The notes beneath the pieces are model-generated. The model ran no database searches. It was not told where the DNA came from and worked only from the letters and a program-made list of their open reading frames with translations. A stretch of DNA of 56,079 nt from Streptomyces globisporus. Lineage in GTDB: Bacteria > Actinomycetota > Actinomycetes > Streptomycetales > Streptomycetaceae. The DNA lies in contig NZ_QWFA01000050.1 in the NCBI RefSeq assembly GCF_003501885.1, positions 1 through 56,079 on the forward strand, written 5' to 3'. This document shows, piece after piece, positions 46,311 through 54,128 of this stretch. Each line of letters opens with the position of its first letter. Position 1 is the first letter of the stretch. The translations under genes and the position numbers were made by a program.

Positions 46311-47702
46311 ATGGCGCAGGCGCGTCCCGAGGAGACCGGGCCGGCTTCGGTCAGCCCCCCGTCATTGTGGCGGGATCGCGATTACATGTACTGGTGGTCG
46401 GGCAACGGCCTGTCGACGCTGGGCACCAGCGTGTCGACGCTCGCCTTCCCGCTGCTGGTCCTCCACCTGACCGGATCCGCCGCCCAAGCCGGCGTCATCA
46501 CCGTCCTGCACATGGTCGGCAAGCTGGCTACCCTCGCGGTGGGCGGGGCGCTGGCGGACCGGGTGTCCCGCCGCGCCATCCTCTGTCTCGCACCGCTGGT
46601 CCAGGCGGTGTCGATGGGCGTCGTCGCCCTGCTGGTGTACCGGGGCGCCCCCTCGATCACCGCGATCGGCGCGATGGCCCTGGTCAGTGGTCTGGCGGCC
46701 GGCCTGCGGGTCGCTGTCTCGATGCCGGTTCTCCGCAGGATCGTCCCCAAGGAGCAGATAGCGACCGCGACGGCCCAAGGGATGGGGCGCGACATGGTCG
46801 CCCAGCTGGTCGGCGCTCCGCTCGGTGGCCTCCTCTACGCGATGGGCCGCTGGATCCCGTTCCTCTTCGACGCGGTCTCCTTCCTCTTCGTCACCCTGGG
46901 CTCCCTGTTGATCCGCCGGCCCCTCGGCCCGGATCGGCACCCGGGCGACGGGCCCAGGTCCAGCCTGGCCAAGGACGTGGGCGACGGCCTGCGCATGATC
47001 AGGCGCAGCGACTACCTGGTGTTCACGCTCATCTGGGGCGCTGTACTCAACGCCGTCGCCGAGGGCTTCATCCTGCTCTTCGTGGTGCTGATACAGCATC
47101 GGGGAGGCGGGCCCACGGCGGTCGGTCTCGCCACCTCGCTCGCGGTCACCGGTGGTGTCATCGGAGCGGTCCTCGGTCCCTTGCTGATGGGCAAGCTGGG
47201 CGCACGGCGGGTCCTGATCATCTCCGCGTGGGTCTTCATGGCCTCCTTCGCCGTAGTTGTGTCGGTCTCCCAGCCGTGGCAGATCGGCCTGGTGGTGATG
47301 GTGGCCATGATCAGCATGGTGCCGATGAACGTCGTGACCGAGTCGTACGAGGTCCGGCTGGTCCCGGACCAGTACCAGGGCAGAGTCGCGGCGACCAGTC
47401 GCTTCTTCGTCCAAGGGGTCCAGTGGATCGGCCCGTTGGGAGCGGGCATCCTCGCCGACGCGGCGGGCGTGGAGAGGGCCATCCTGGTGCTGGCCGCCGC
47501 CATGGCCCTGCTGGCTGTCACCCTGCACGCGGCGCGGCGGTATCTCAGGGTGCTCGACATCCCGCTGGCCGACGTGGAGGAACTGCTCCCGCCGGGCGTG
47601 CCGCCCCCCGGTGAGGAGAGCGGGCCGACGGCCCCTCCGGAGAACGACATCCCCACTCCGGCGACCGGTACCAAGACGCTTGGAGAGGCACAGCAGCGGT
47701 GA
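46311..47702 (+). CDS. Major facilitator superfamily exporter
   Basis: A 463-residue MFS protein with about twelve membrane segments, beginning RDYMYWWSGNGLSTLGTSVSTLAFPLLVL and carrying GGALADRVSRR, the MFS loop 2-3 motif. It belongs to the drug:H+ antiporter type with a soluble C-terminal tail of ~35 residues. First gene of the rightward operon with the amidase, KAS III-like, carrier and A-domain genes. It is the likely export route and self-resistance factor for the peptide. Confidence 0.9.
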   Translation: MAQARPEETGPASVSPPSLWRDRDYMYWWSGNGLSTLGTSVSTLAFPLLVLHLTGSAAQAGVITVLHMVGKLATLAVGGALADRVSRRAILCLAPLVQAVSMGVVALLVYRGAPSITAIGAMALVSGLAAGLRVAVSMPVLRRIVPKEQIATATAQGMGRDMVAQLVGAPLGGLLYAMGRWIPFLFDAVSFLFVTLGSLLIRRPLGPDRHPGDGPRSSLAKDVGDGLRMIRRSDYLVFTLIWGAVLNAVAEGFILLFVVLIQHRGGGPTAVGLATSLAVTGGVIGAVLGPLLMGKLGARRVLIISAWVFMASFAVVVSVSQPWQIGLVVMVAMISMVPMNVVTESYEVRLVPDQYQGRVAATSRFFVQGVQWIGPLGAGILADAAGVERAILVLAAAMALLAVTLHAARRYLRVLDIPLADVEELLPPGVPPPGEESGPTAPPENDIPTPATGTKTLGEAQQR

Positions 47703-47711
47703 CGGGCCTCG

Positions 47712-47751
47712 GCCCGCCGACCGGAACATATGCCCGCCGACCGGAACGTAT
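47712..47751 (+). repeat. 20-bp tandem repeat before the amidase gene
   Basis: Two adjacent 20-bp units, 47712-47731 and 47732-47751, that differ by one base (ACATAT versus ACGTAT at the unit end). The second unit ends in the ATG of the upstream start candidate of the amidase. Confidence 0.8.
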
Positions 47752-47761
47752 GAAGGAAACC

Positions 47762-49090
47762 ATGGAAGATCTTGTTCAGCCCATATCGCTGACGGACGCC
47801 GCCGAAAGCCTGCGGACGGGTGCTGTCGAGCCGCAGAAGTACGCGGCGAGAACCATCGAGCGCATCGCGGAAGTGGACGGCACCGTCCAGTCCTTCGTGG
47901 CGGAGCCCGGCCGGGCGGACCGGTTGGCCCACGCGGCCCAGGAAGCCGGCCGGCGCGGGACGGAGCCGGGAGACCTGCCTCCGCTGCACGGTGTTCCGGT
48001 CGGGATCAAGGACATCATCCACGTCGAGGGGCTGCCCACCGCTGCGGGTTCGGCACTGCCGCCCGAGGCCATGGCAGGAGGGCAGGCCACCGTCGTGGAC
48101 CGGCTGCTCGATGCCGGGGCGATCATCGCGGGGAAGACAGTGACGGGCGAGTTCGCCGTCACGGCGCCTGGGGCCACCCGTAATCCGCACCGTCCGGAGC
48201 ACACCCCGGGCGGAACGAGCAGCGGCTCCGCCGCGGCCGTCGCCGCGGGTCTGGTGCCCCTCGCCATCGGTACCCAGACCATCGGGTCGCTCATCCGCCC
48301 CGCCGCGTACTGCGGAGTGGTCGGCTTCAAGCCCAGCCACGGACGCATTCCGCTGGACGGTGTTCTCCCCGTCGCCCCGACCTTCGACACCGTCGGCATG
48401 ATCACCGCTCGGGTCGCCGACGTCGCGCTGGCCGCGAGCTGTCTGTGCGACGACTGGCGGTCCGACCGTGCGGTCCCCGGCCGGCCGGTGCTCGGCATCC
48501 CGGAGGGTCCGTACATGAACTTCGCCGAGCCGGAGGCCCGTAGCGCTTTCGACGAGCAGGTGGCCGCGCTGCGCACGGCGGGCTACGACGTGGTGAGCGT
48601 CCCCATGTTCGAGAACTTCGAGGAAGAAGTCTTCGACTTCTTCGTGATCAATCTCTACGAGCTGTCCCAGGCGCACGCCGACCGGTTCGCACGCTACGAG
48701 GAGCTCTACGACGAGCGCACCGCCGAGGCCATCCGCCAGGGCCAGGGCGCCCAGGCGTCCGACCACGCCGACTCACTGGCGCGACGCGACGCGTTCCGTG
48801 ACCGGCTGGCCGCCTCCACGGCCGAGCACGGCGTCGACCTGTGGATCACCCCTGCCGCCACCGGACCGGCTCCGCTCGGCCTGGAGAGCGCCGGAGACTC
48901 GGTGATGTCCCTGCCGTGGAGCGGCGTCGGCCTCCCGTGCCTCACCATCCCCACCGCCCGTCCCGCGGGAGCCCTCCCGCTCGGCTTCCAGTGCGTCGGC
49001 CGTGCCGGTGAGGACGAGTCCCTGCTGCACTGGGGCCTCGGCCTCGAAGCTGTACTCACCGCCCGGGGGACCGATACCCGTGAGAACTGA
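47762..49090 (+). CDS. Amidase signature family hydrolase
   Basis: A 442-residue amidase-signature enzyme with Ser-cisSer-Lys catalysis: Lys in PVGIKDIIHVEG, the Ser-rich loop GGTSSGSAAAVAAG, and the nucleophile region GTQTIGSLIRPAAYCGVVGFKPS (usual form GTDTGGSIRIPA). Families of this kind hydrolyse small amides, amidino or carbamoyl groups and aryl amides. In this cluster it could trim a protective acyl or amidino group, release the product, or modify the terminal amide. I placed the start at 47762 because AAGGA precedes it; an in-frame ATG at 47750 is also possible. Confidence 0.85.
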   Translation: MEDLVQPISLTDAAESLRTGAVEPQKYAARTIERIAEVDGTVQSFVAEPGRADRLAHAAQEAGRRGTEPGDLPPLHGVPVGIKDIIHVEGLPTAAGSALPPEAMAGGQATVVDRLLDAGAIIAGKTVTGEFAVTAPGATRNPHRPEHTPGGTSSGSAAAVAAGLVPLAIGTQTIGSLIRPAAYCGVVGFKPSHGRIPLDGVLPVAPTFDTVGMITARVADVALAASCLCDDWRSDRAVPGRPVLGIPEGPYMNFAEPEARSAFDEQVAALRTAGYDVVSVPMFENFEEEVFDFFVINLYELSQAHADRFARYEELYDERTAEAIRQGQGAQASDHADSLARRDAFRDRLAASTAEHGVDLWITPAATGPAPLGLESAGDSVMSLPWSGVGLPCLTIPTARPAGALPLGFQCVGRAGEDESLLHWGLGLEAVLTARGTDTREN

Positions 49091-49100
49091 AGGACGACCA

Positions 49101-50129
49101 GTGGAGACTCCGACGGAGATGGGCATCGTCGCGACCGGTACCGCTTTCGGCACTCCACGTGATGTGGCGGGAACCGCGCACGAGTACCTTCCCGATCCCG
49201 AGGCTGTCACCAAACTGGGCTACGAGAGCTATCACCGGGTGGCCGACGGGGTGACCGCGGTCGACCTGGCGGCTGAGGCGTGCCGCGTCGCCCTGAAGAA
49301 CGCCGGCCTCGGCATCGAGGACGTGGACCTGATCGTCCTCGGCCACTCGGACATCCCTCAGTACCTGGGATGGGACCCCTCGGCGGCGGTGGCCAGGGCG
49401 CTCGACGCCCAGGGCACCCCGACCGTGCTGTTCACCCAGTCCTGCGCCGCGTGGTCGTTGGCCCTCGACCACGCAGCCGGTGCGATGGCGCTCTCGCCCG
49501 ACACGGGCACCGTACTGGTGGCCATGGTCAACGTGGTCAGCGAGACGCACACCAACCGGATGGATTTCAACGGCACCATCGCCAGTGACGGAGCCGCCGC
49601 CGCTGTCCTGCGCCGGGGGCATCCACGCCTCCGTCGGCTCTCCTCCGCCAGCTTCACCAATCCTGAGTTCGCGGATCTGTTCCGTATCGACATCGGTGGT
49701 TCCGCCCACCCCGTACCGCCCCCGGGCCGTACCCACCGAGACCTGGACCCGATGATCGCGGTCTACGAGCACTTCGGCGCGGACCCCGAGCGGTTCGGGC
49801 GGTTCATCGGGGAGGTCGTCGGACGGTTCACCGACGTGGTCGATCATGCTCTGGCGCGGGCCGGCCGGGACCGGAGCGAACTGACCCGGCTCGTCTACTT
49901 CAACGACAGCCAACGGGCGATCCACGGTGCCGCCGACGCGATCGGCATCCACGTCGCCCGCACCAACGCCGAACTCGCCCGCCGACTCGGCCACATGGGC
50001 GCTGCCGATCAACTGGTCTCCCTTCACCTGCACGAGGAGGCCGGAGAGCTGGCGCCGGGGGACCTCGTCGCCCTCGCGGGTGTCGCCTCCCCCGGGATGC
50101 ACTGGTTCTGCACGCTCCTCGAGGTGTGA
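49101..50129 (+). CDS. KAS III-like thiolase-fold enzyme with altered active site
   Basis: A 342-residue member of the FabH/KAS III fold. The nucleophile Cys is kept in TQSCAAWSLALDHAAGAM. The usual second motif HQAN is replaced by FNDSQR, so the His is lost, and the usual Asn motif reads GHMGAADQ with His at or near that place. The end, GVASPGMHWFCTLLEV, differs from GFGAGLTWG. Such changes are known in acyl-transferring relatives that move acyl groups without decarboxylation. The GTG at 49101 has GAAGGA seven bases upstream, directly after the amidase stop. With the next carrier protein and A domain it probably handles a carrier-bound amino-acyl or acyl group. Confidence 0.8.
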   Translation: METPTEMGIVATGTAFGTPRDVAGTAHEYLPDPEAVTKLGYESYHRVADGVTAVDLAAEACRVALKNAGLGIEDVDLIVLGHSDIPQYLGWDPSAAVARALDAQGTPTVLFTQSCAAWSLALDHAAGAMALSPDTGTVLVAMVNVVSETHTNRMDFNGTIASDGAAAAVLRRGHPRLRRLSSASFTNPEFADLFRIDIGGSAHPVPPPGRTHRDLDPMIAVYEHFGADPERFGRFIGEVVGRFTDVVDHALARAGRDRSELTRLVYFNDSQRAIHGAADAIGIHVARTNAELARRLGHMGAADQLVSLHLHEEAGELAPGDLVALAGVASPGMHWFCTLLEV

Positions 50130-50190
50130 GACCGGAACATCGAGACGAGGCTGTGCTCCCCATGTCACGACCCCAGGATGGGAAACAGAA

Positions 50191-50487
50191 ATGACCACCG
50201 AGTCCGGGATCGAGCCGGAGGAACTGATCAGGATCTCCGAGGATCAGATCGCCCGATTCGTCGTCGAGCGCTTTCTTTCCGATGTCGAGTGGACCGAACT
50301 CGACCCGGATTACGATCTGTTGACGACGGGAGTGATCGACAGCCTCGGGGTGCTGCAGATCGCGAGCTGGCTGGCGAAGCAGCACGGCATCACTCTGACC
50401 GGCCCTGAACTGACGGCCGGGAACTTCCGTTCCGTGCGGACCATCCGGGCGACGGCCGAGCGGCCGCAAGCGGGTGGTGCGGCATGA
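50191..50487 (+). CDS. Free carrier protein of the right-end cassette
   Basis: A 98-residue acyl/peptidyl carrier protein; the phosphopantetheine site is LLTTGVIDSLGVLQI (Ser after GVID). The ATG at 50191 follows GGAAACAG weakly. The next gene overlaps by ATGA, so it is made together with the stand-alone A domain, which most likely loads it. Confidence 0.9.
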   Translation: MTTESGIEPEELIRISEDQIARFVVERFLSDVEWTELDPDYDLLTTGVIDSLGVLQIASWLAKQHGITLTGPELTAGNFRSVRTIRATAERPQAGGAA

Positions 50488-52001
50488 CCCGCTCGCTCGT
50501 CGCATCGTTCACGGCTCGCGCGGCCGCCCAGCCCGGCGCACCCGCGCTCGTCTGGGAGGACCGGCCCGTAAGTTACGGCGATCTGTACGCCATGGCGGTC
50601 AGGGCACGCACCCAGGTCGAGGAGGCGGCGCCGGACGCCGACCGTCCCGTCGGTCTGCTGGTACGCAAGTCACCGGAAGCCGTGGCTCTGGTGCTCGGCT
50701 GTCTGATGGCCGGCCGCTCCTTCCTCCTGCCGTCGCACGAGCTTCCCGAGGCGCCCCTGAAAGCCCTCTTCCAGCAAACGGGATGCGCGGTGGTGCTCGG
50801 CCTCGCCGACGCTCCACCCGTCGACCGGGTGGTGGATCCAGCCGTGGCTATGGGCTGTGAGGAGTACCCCCCGGCTGCGGCCGTCGACGACGAAGCCGTG
50901 ACCTTCATGCTCACCACGTCCGGCTCGACCGGTCTGCCCAAGGTCGTTCCGCTGTCGTCCGGGGCGGTCGGCCGTTTCACCGAGTGGGCGGCCGACACCT
51001 TCGGGATCGCGACCGGCGTCGCTGTCCTCAACTACGCGCCGCTCAACTTCGATCTCTGCATGCTGGACGTGTGGACGACGCTGGCGTACGGCGGCACCGT
51101 CGTGCTGGTCGACCCGGACAGGGGTGCCTCGGCCGGCTATCTGCGTGATCTGGTCGCCGATCACGCGGTATCCGTGGTTCAGGGTGTGCCGATGCTCTTC
51201 CAGCTGCTCGCAGAGGCGACAGCGGAAAGCGGTCCTCTCGACACGCCCGAGCACGTCATCTTCGCCGGTGACAGCATGCCCGCTCGTGTGCTGGCCGGGG
51301 TGTCCACCACCTTCTCCAAGGCACGCTGGTACAACAACTACGGCTGCACGGAGACGAACAACAGCTTCCTCCACGAAGTGGACCAGGACCGGCCCCTCCG
51401 TACCCCGCTGCCGATCGGCCGGCCGCTGGCCGGTGTGCGCTGGCTGATCATCGGCCAGGACGGCCGGTCGTTGACCGGTCCCGGTCAGGGTGAGCTCTTG
51501 GTCAACACCCCTTTCCAGAGCGCGGGATACGTGAACGCGCCCAACGCGAAGACCTTCGCCCCGCACCCGGACGGTGCACCCGGCCTTGTCTACTACCGCA
51601 CCGGTGACGTGGTCACCCTGCACGAGGACGGCGCCCTGAGCGTGATCGGCCGGACCGACTACCTGGTGAAGGTGCGTGGTTTCCAGGTCAGCACCCAGAG
51701 TGTGGAGCAGATCCTTCTGGACCACCCGGCCGTTGCCGAGGCCGCCGTCATCGCCCTCCCCGATCCGGTCGCCGGTCATCGCCTGCATGCCCGCCTTCGG
51801 CTGACCGATGTGGGAAGTGTGAACAGCCTTTCGCTGCGCCTGCATTGCTCGGAGCGAACGGTGCGCGCGGCGATCCCCAGCGTGATCGAGATGGTGACGG
51901 ACCCGCTGCCCAGGACCTCCACCGGCAAAGTCGACCGTAATCGGATCAAGGCCTGCGTTCTCGCAGCCGAGGAGGAGCGGGCCCGGATGCCGCGGCCCTG
52001 A
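50484..52001 (+). CDS. Stand-alone amino-acid adenylation enzyme
   Basis: A 505-residue free A domain. Core motifs TTSGSTGLPKVVP (A3), YNNYGCTETNN (A5), YRTGDVVTL (A7), VKVRGFQVSTQSVEQ (A8) and TSTGKVDRNRI (A10) are complete. By eye the pocket reads D-L-L-Q-I-A-N-N-S, which I do not recognise; the first three match proline-type free A domains such as PltF only loosely. It has no MbtH-like contact region that I can recognise. It may charge the carrier protein just upstream or, in trans, the terminal T domain of NRPS-C, which lacks its own A domain. Last gene of the operon. Confidence 0.88.
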   Translation: MTRSLVASFTARAAAQPGAPALVWEDRPVSYGDLYAMAVRARTQVEEAAPDADRPVGLLVRKSPEAVALVLGCLMAGRSFLLPSHELPEAPLKALFQQTGCAVVLGLADAPPVDRVVDPAVAMGCEEYPPAAAVDDEAVTFMLTTSGSTGLPKVVPLSSGAVGRFTEWAADTFGIATGVAVLNYAPLNFDLCMLDVWTTLAYGGTVVLVDPDRGASAGYLRDLVADHAVSVVQGVPMLFQLLAEATAESGPLDTPEHVIFAGDSMPARVLAGVSTTFSKARWYNNYGCTETNNSFLHEVDQDRPLRTPLPIGRPLAGVRWLIIGQDGRSLTGPGQGELLVNTPFQSAGYVNAPNAKTFAPHPDGAPGLVYYRTGDVVTLHEDGALSVIGRTDYLVKVRGFQVSTQSVEQILLDHPAVAEAAVIALPDPVAGHRLHARLRLTDVGSVNSLSLRLHCSERTVRAAIPSVIEMVTDPLPRTSTGKVDRNRIKACVLAAEEERARMPRP

Positions 52002-52128
52002 GACGCCGCAGTCCGGTCGATCATGCGGCCTGGCGGTGGAACCGATGTTGCTCAGATCCCACGGTCGAGGCCGACGCCGTCACACAGACCGACGCCCTGA
52101 TCGGCTGTGCTCAGCCCCGACGTGACCT

Positions 52129-52158
52129 GATGCGGTGCAGCGAACGCTGCACCGCATC
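52129..52158. terminator. Terminator of the rightward operon
   Basis: A perfect 12-bp stem (GATGCGGTGCAG and complement) with loop CGAACG, 127 nt after the A-domain stop. Confidence 0.75.
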
Positions 52159-52252
52159 CGCTGGAGCTGGATCGAGCGGGATTCAGCCGGACGGAAATGG
52201 GCTGCTTCGTCGGGTATTCCGGCAGCGTCGCAGGTGAGAGGCGTCACCTCGT

Positions 52253-52303
52253 TGGGTTCGAGTCCCACCCGCCCCACCGAGTGTCCCCAGGCAGAATCGT
52301 TCT
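52253..52303. repeat. attR-like direct repeat (stranded tRNA 3' end)
   Basis: 51 bp identical to 13568-13618. It consists of the T arm (from its second base), the acceptor 3' strand and part of the tRNA terminator. No D arm or anticodon arm precedes it, so it is not a tRNA gene. Confidence 0.85.
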
Positions 52304-52513
52304 GACCTGGGGATACACGTTTTTCGGGGGTGTTTCGTGTGTGGCGGAGGTGTGGCGGACATGGGCCATCGCGCATCCAGGATGGTCTTTGTGAGGCTGT
52401 GACCTGGGCTTTTGTAGTCCCGCGCCGGCGGGGGCGTTGAGAATGTTCCCACCCGCCCTGTCGTGGGCTGCCCACGCCTTCGTGCGCGCGTGGGCAGCGA
52501 TAGCGAGTTCCGA

Positions 52514-53170
52514 TCAGATACTGGGTAGCGTCGTCGCCAGCGACTGGAACCAGGCTCCGTGGGAGAACGGTTCGGGCGGGCCCACCTCCATGCCGAGCTC
52601 GGCGGCGGCCAAGGCGTAGTCGCCCTCGTCCAGAGGGAGGGCGAGCAGCTCGTGGAGTTCGCCCACGAGGCGCGCGACCAGTTGGGGGTCGGTGGTGGCG
52701 GTGTAGTCGGTGACGGCGGCGTCGTGGTCGGGAAACTCGTCGACGATGTCCTGCGAGAACCAGCCGCCGAGCAGTTGCGCGGTCTCGGGGAACCGCATAT
52801 GCCATTCCCAGTGGGTCTGAGGGGAGGACGGTTTGGGGACGTCGCCTTCTTCGATGCTCTGCTTCAGGTGGTCGGCCAGCACCGTCAGCCACTCACCGAT
52901 CTTCGATTCGGGCATGCCGGTGTCCGGGATCGCGTAGAACTCGCCCAGGCTGAGCCGGATGCGGCCCGGGGGGTTGCGGCTGTACTCGCGCAGCTGGCGC
53001 TCCGCTTCCGCGATGGCTGAGGGGCGGGTGTGCCAGGTGTGGCGGAGGTACGCGTCCAGGGCACGGCTGCGCCGCTCCGGGGTGTCGTCGGCGGGCTGCC
53101 CCAGGTATGCGCGCATGACCTGGTCCAGCTCGCCGTAGCGGCGGTCGTGTTCGAGGGGCTTCATGGGCAT
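52514..53170 (-). CDS. CdiI-type immunity protein
   Basis: A 218-residue protein resembling contact-dependent growth-inhibition immunity proteins (helical, acidic; RYGELDQVMRAYLGQ, LSLGEFYAIPDTGMPESKIGEWL, FPETAQLLGGWFSQDIVDEF, FSHGAWFQSLATTL). It should bind and block the RNase A-like toxin encoded just upstream. Two in-frame ATGs six bases apart (53170 and 53164) are possible starts. It ends next to the island boundary. Confidence 0.7.
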   Translation of the reverse strand: MPMKPLEHDRRYGELDQVMRAYLGQPADDTPERRSRALDAYLRHTWHTRPSAIAEAERQLREYSRNPPGRIRLSLGEFYAIPDTGMPESKIGEWLTVLADHLKQSIEEGDVPKPSSPQTHWEWHMRFPETAQLLGGWFSQDIVDEFPDHDAAVTDYTATTDPQLVARLVGELHELLALPLDEGDYALAAAELGMEVGPPEPFSHGAWFQSLATTLPSI

Positions 53171-53183
53171 GTGCCTGCGATCC

Positions 53184-53483
53184 CTAGAGGTAGAACGGGA
53201 TGGTCGTGTGGACGACGAAGCCGTGCGGGTTCGACGGCTCGCGGCGCAGCACCACGCGCGCCGCGCGGACATCCACGGGCCCGCGCCCGGCCAGAAGCTC
53301 GGCCTCCAGCTGGACCCGTCCCACGGGTTCTTCTCGGGAGGGCCAGGCCGTCTCGATGGTGAGGCGGGACCGGGTGTTCTGGGCGAGCCAGCGGTGAATG
53401 GCCTGCTCGTTGGCGGTCACCACCTGCTGGGTGGCCCACTGGGCGGTCTCCCGGTCGGGGTAGGAAGCGGAACGGGTCAGCAC
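53184..53483 (-). CDS. Orphan RNase A-like toxin C-terminal fragment
   Basis: A 99-residue protein that matches the C-terminal part of the bacterial CdiA-type RNase A-like toxin domain: SYPDRETAQWATQQVVTANEQAIHRWLAQ, then ARVVLRREPSNPHGFVVHTTIPFYL with the terminal His. The front portion with the KHVGKT-type catalytic segment is missing, and only 46 nt lie upstream. It starts at GTG 53483 with AGAGGA six bases upstream, 13 nt before the immunity gene. It is either an orphan toxin tail awaiting recombination onto a full toxin or a remnant. Confidence 0.65.
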   Translation of the reverse strand: MLTRSASYPDRETAQWATQQVVTANEQAIHRWLAQNTRSRLTIETAWPSREEPVGRVQLEAELLAGRGPVDVRAARVVLRREPSNPHGFVVHTTIPFYL

Positions 53484-53529
53484 GGGGCATCCTCTCGAAT
53501 CACCTGGTCAGGAACTGTGCTCGTACATA

Positions 53530-54096
53530 TCACCAGTCGGAGAAAGACCAGAACAGGCCGACCTCGGTGGCCGAGACGATGACGAGACCGCAGTCCTCGG
53601 TGAAGATGCTCAGCGGGCTGTACCCCAGGCTCTCCAAGCTGAAGTCGAGTGTGCCCGGCGCACTACCACGCTTGCTGACGTTGGTGTGATATGAGGCTCC
53701 GTTCCCGTATCGCTCGAGGATCGTGCGCGCCATCGCCCGCAGTTCGGCCGGGGACTCGTCGAAGTACCGGAGATTGGACAGGGTGCAGCCGGACTCCGTC
53801 AGAGCCAGGAGCAGGTTCTCGGCGCTGCTCCGGTCAATCTCCTTGAGGCGCGGCGCGACGTACTCCGGAGGGTGCGGGGCGAAGGGCCACGCGGGGTTCC
53901 CCACGCGCTCGGAGTCCCTTTCCGCGTCGTCGATGCGAACCCAGCCTCGGGGGTCCGGTACGCCTCGACTCATCAGGGGGGGAACATCGCGCGTCCAGTC
54001 CTCATGGCGGCGCGGACCGGTGGCGATATAGGCGTATGCGTCCCTGTACAGGTGGCGTACCGCGGCGTCCCAGGAAGTCTGGTTGACGGAGGGCAT
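53530..54096 (-). CDS. Unknown protein, probable immunity protein
   Basis: A 188-residue soluble protein (MPSVNQTSWDAAVRHLYRDA at the start, LFWSFSDW at the end) that I do not recognise. It is mixed alpha/beta with no signal peptide or membrane segment. The only clue is position: the gene begins 32 nt after the RNase-type toxin gene on the same strand, where the cognate immunity gene is normally found. GAAAGG precedes the ATG by nine bases. Confidence 0.6.
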   Translation of the reverse strand: MPSVNQTSWDAAVRHLYRDAYAYIATGPRRHEDWTRDVPPLMSRGVPDPRGWVRIDDAERDSERVGNPAWPFAPHPPEYVAPRLKEIDRSSAENLLLALTESGCTLSNLRYFDESPAELRAMARTILERYGNGASYHTNVSKRGSAPGTLDFSLESLGYSPLSIFTEDCGLVIVSATEVGLFWSFSDW

Positions 54097-54128
54097 GTCG
54101 TACGTGCCTTTCTGGGCGGGGCATACAC

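Larger units (their letters stand above)
13568..52303. mobile_element. Predicted tRNA-integrated genomic island carrying the NRPS cluster
   Basis: The 38.7-kb block is framed by the 51-bp direct repeats, the left in a complete tRNA gene and the right a fragment, the pattern left by tyrosine-recombinase integration at a tRNA 3' end. All cluster genes lie inside and core genes outside to the left. No integrase, excisionase or transfer gene is present in the block, so it would be a non-autonomous or decayed element. Confidence 0.6.
52002..52513. other. Right island boundary region
   Basis: A 512-bp stretch with the operon terminator, the stranded tRNA 3' end (52253-52303), its degenerate terminator, and then no gene up to the 3' end of the immunity gene. 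No integrase or excisionase gene is seen here. Confidence 0.6.

Noticed and set aside
52253..52303. A fourth tRNA gene
   Set aside because: Only the T arm and 3' acceptor strand are present; no 5' acceptor, D arm or anticodon arm precede them.
52080..52892. Minus-strand frame across the attR region
   Set aside because: It reads through the tRNA remnant and terminator and gives Arg/Pro-rich sequence (GRVGLEP is the typical antisense reading of a tRNA T arm). No gene support.
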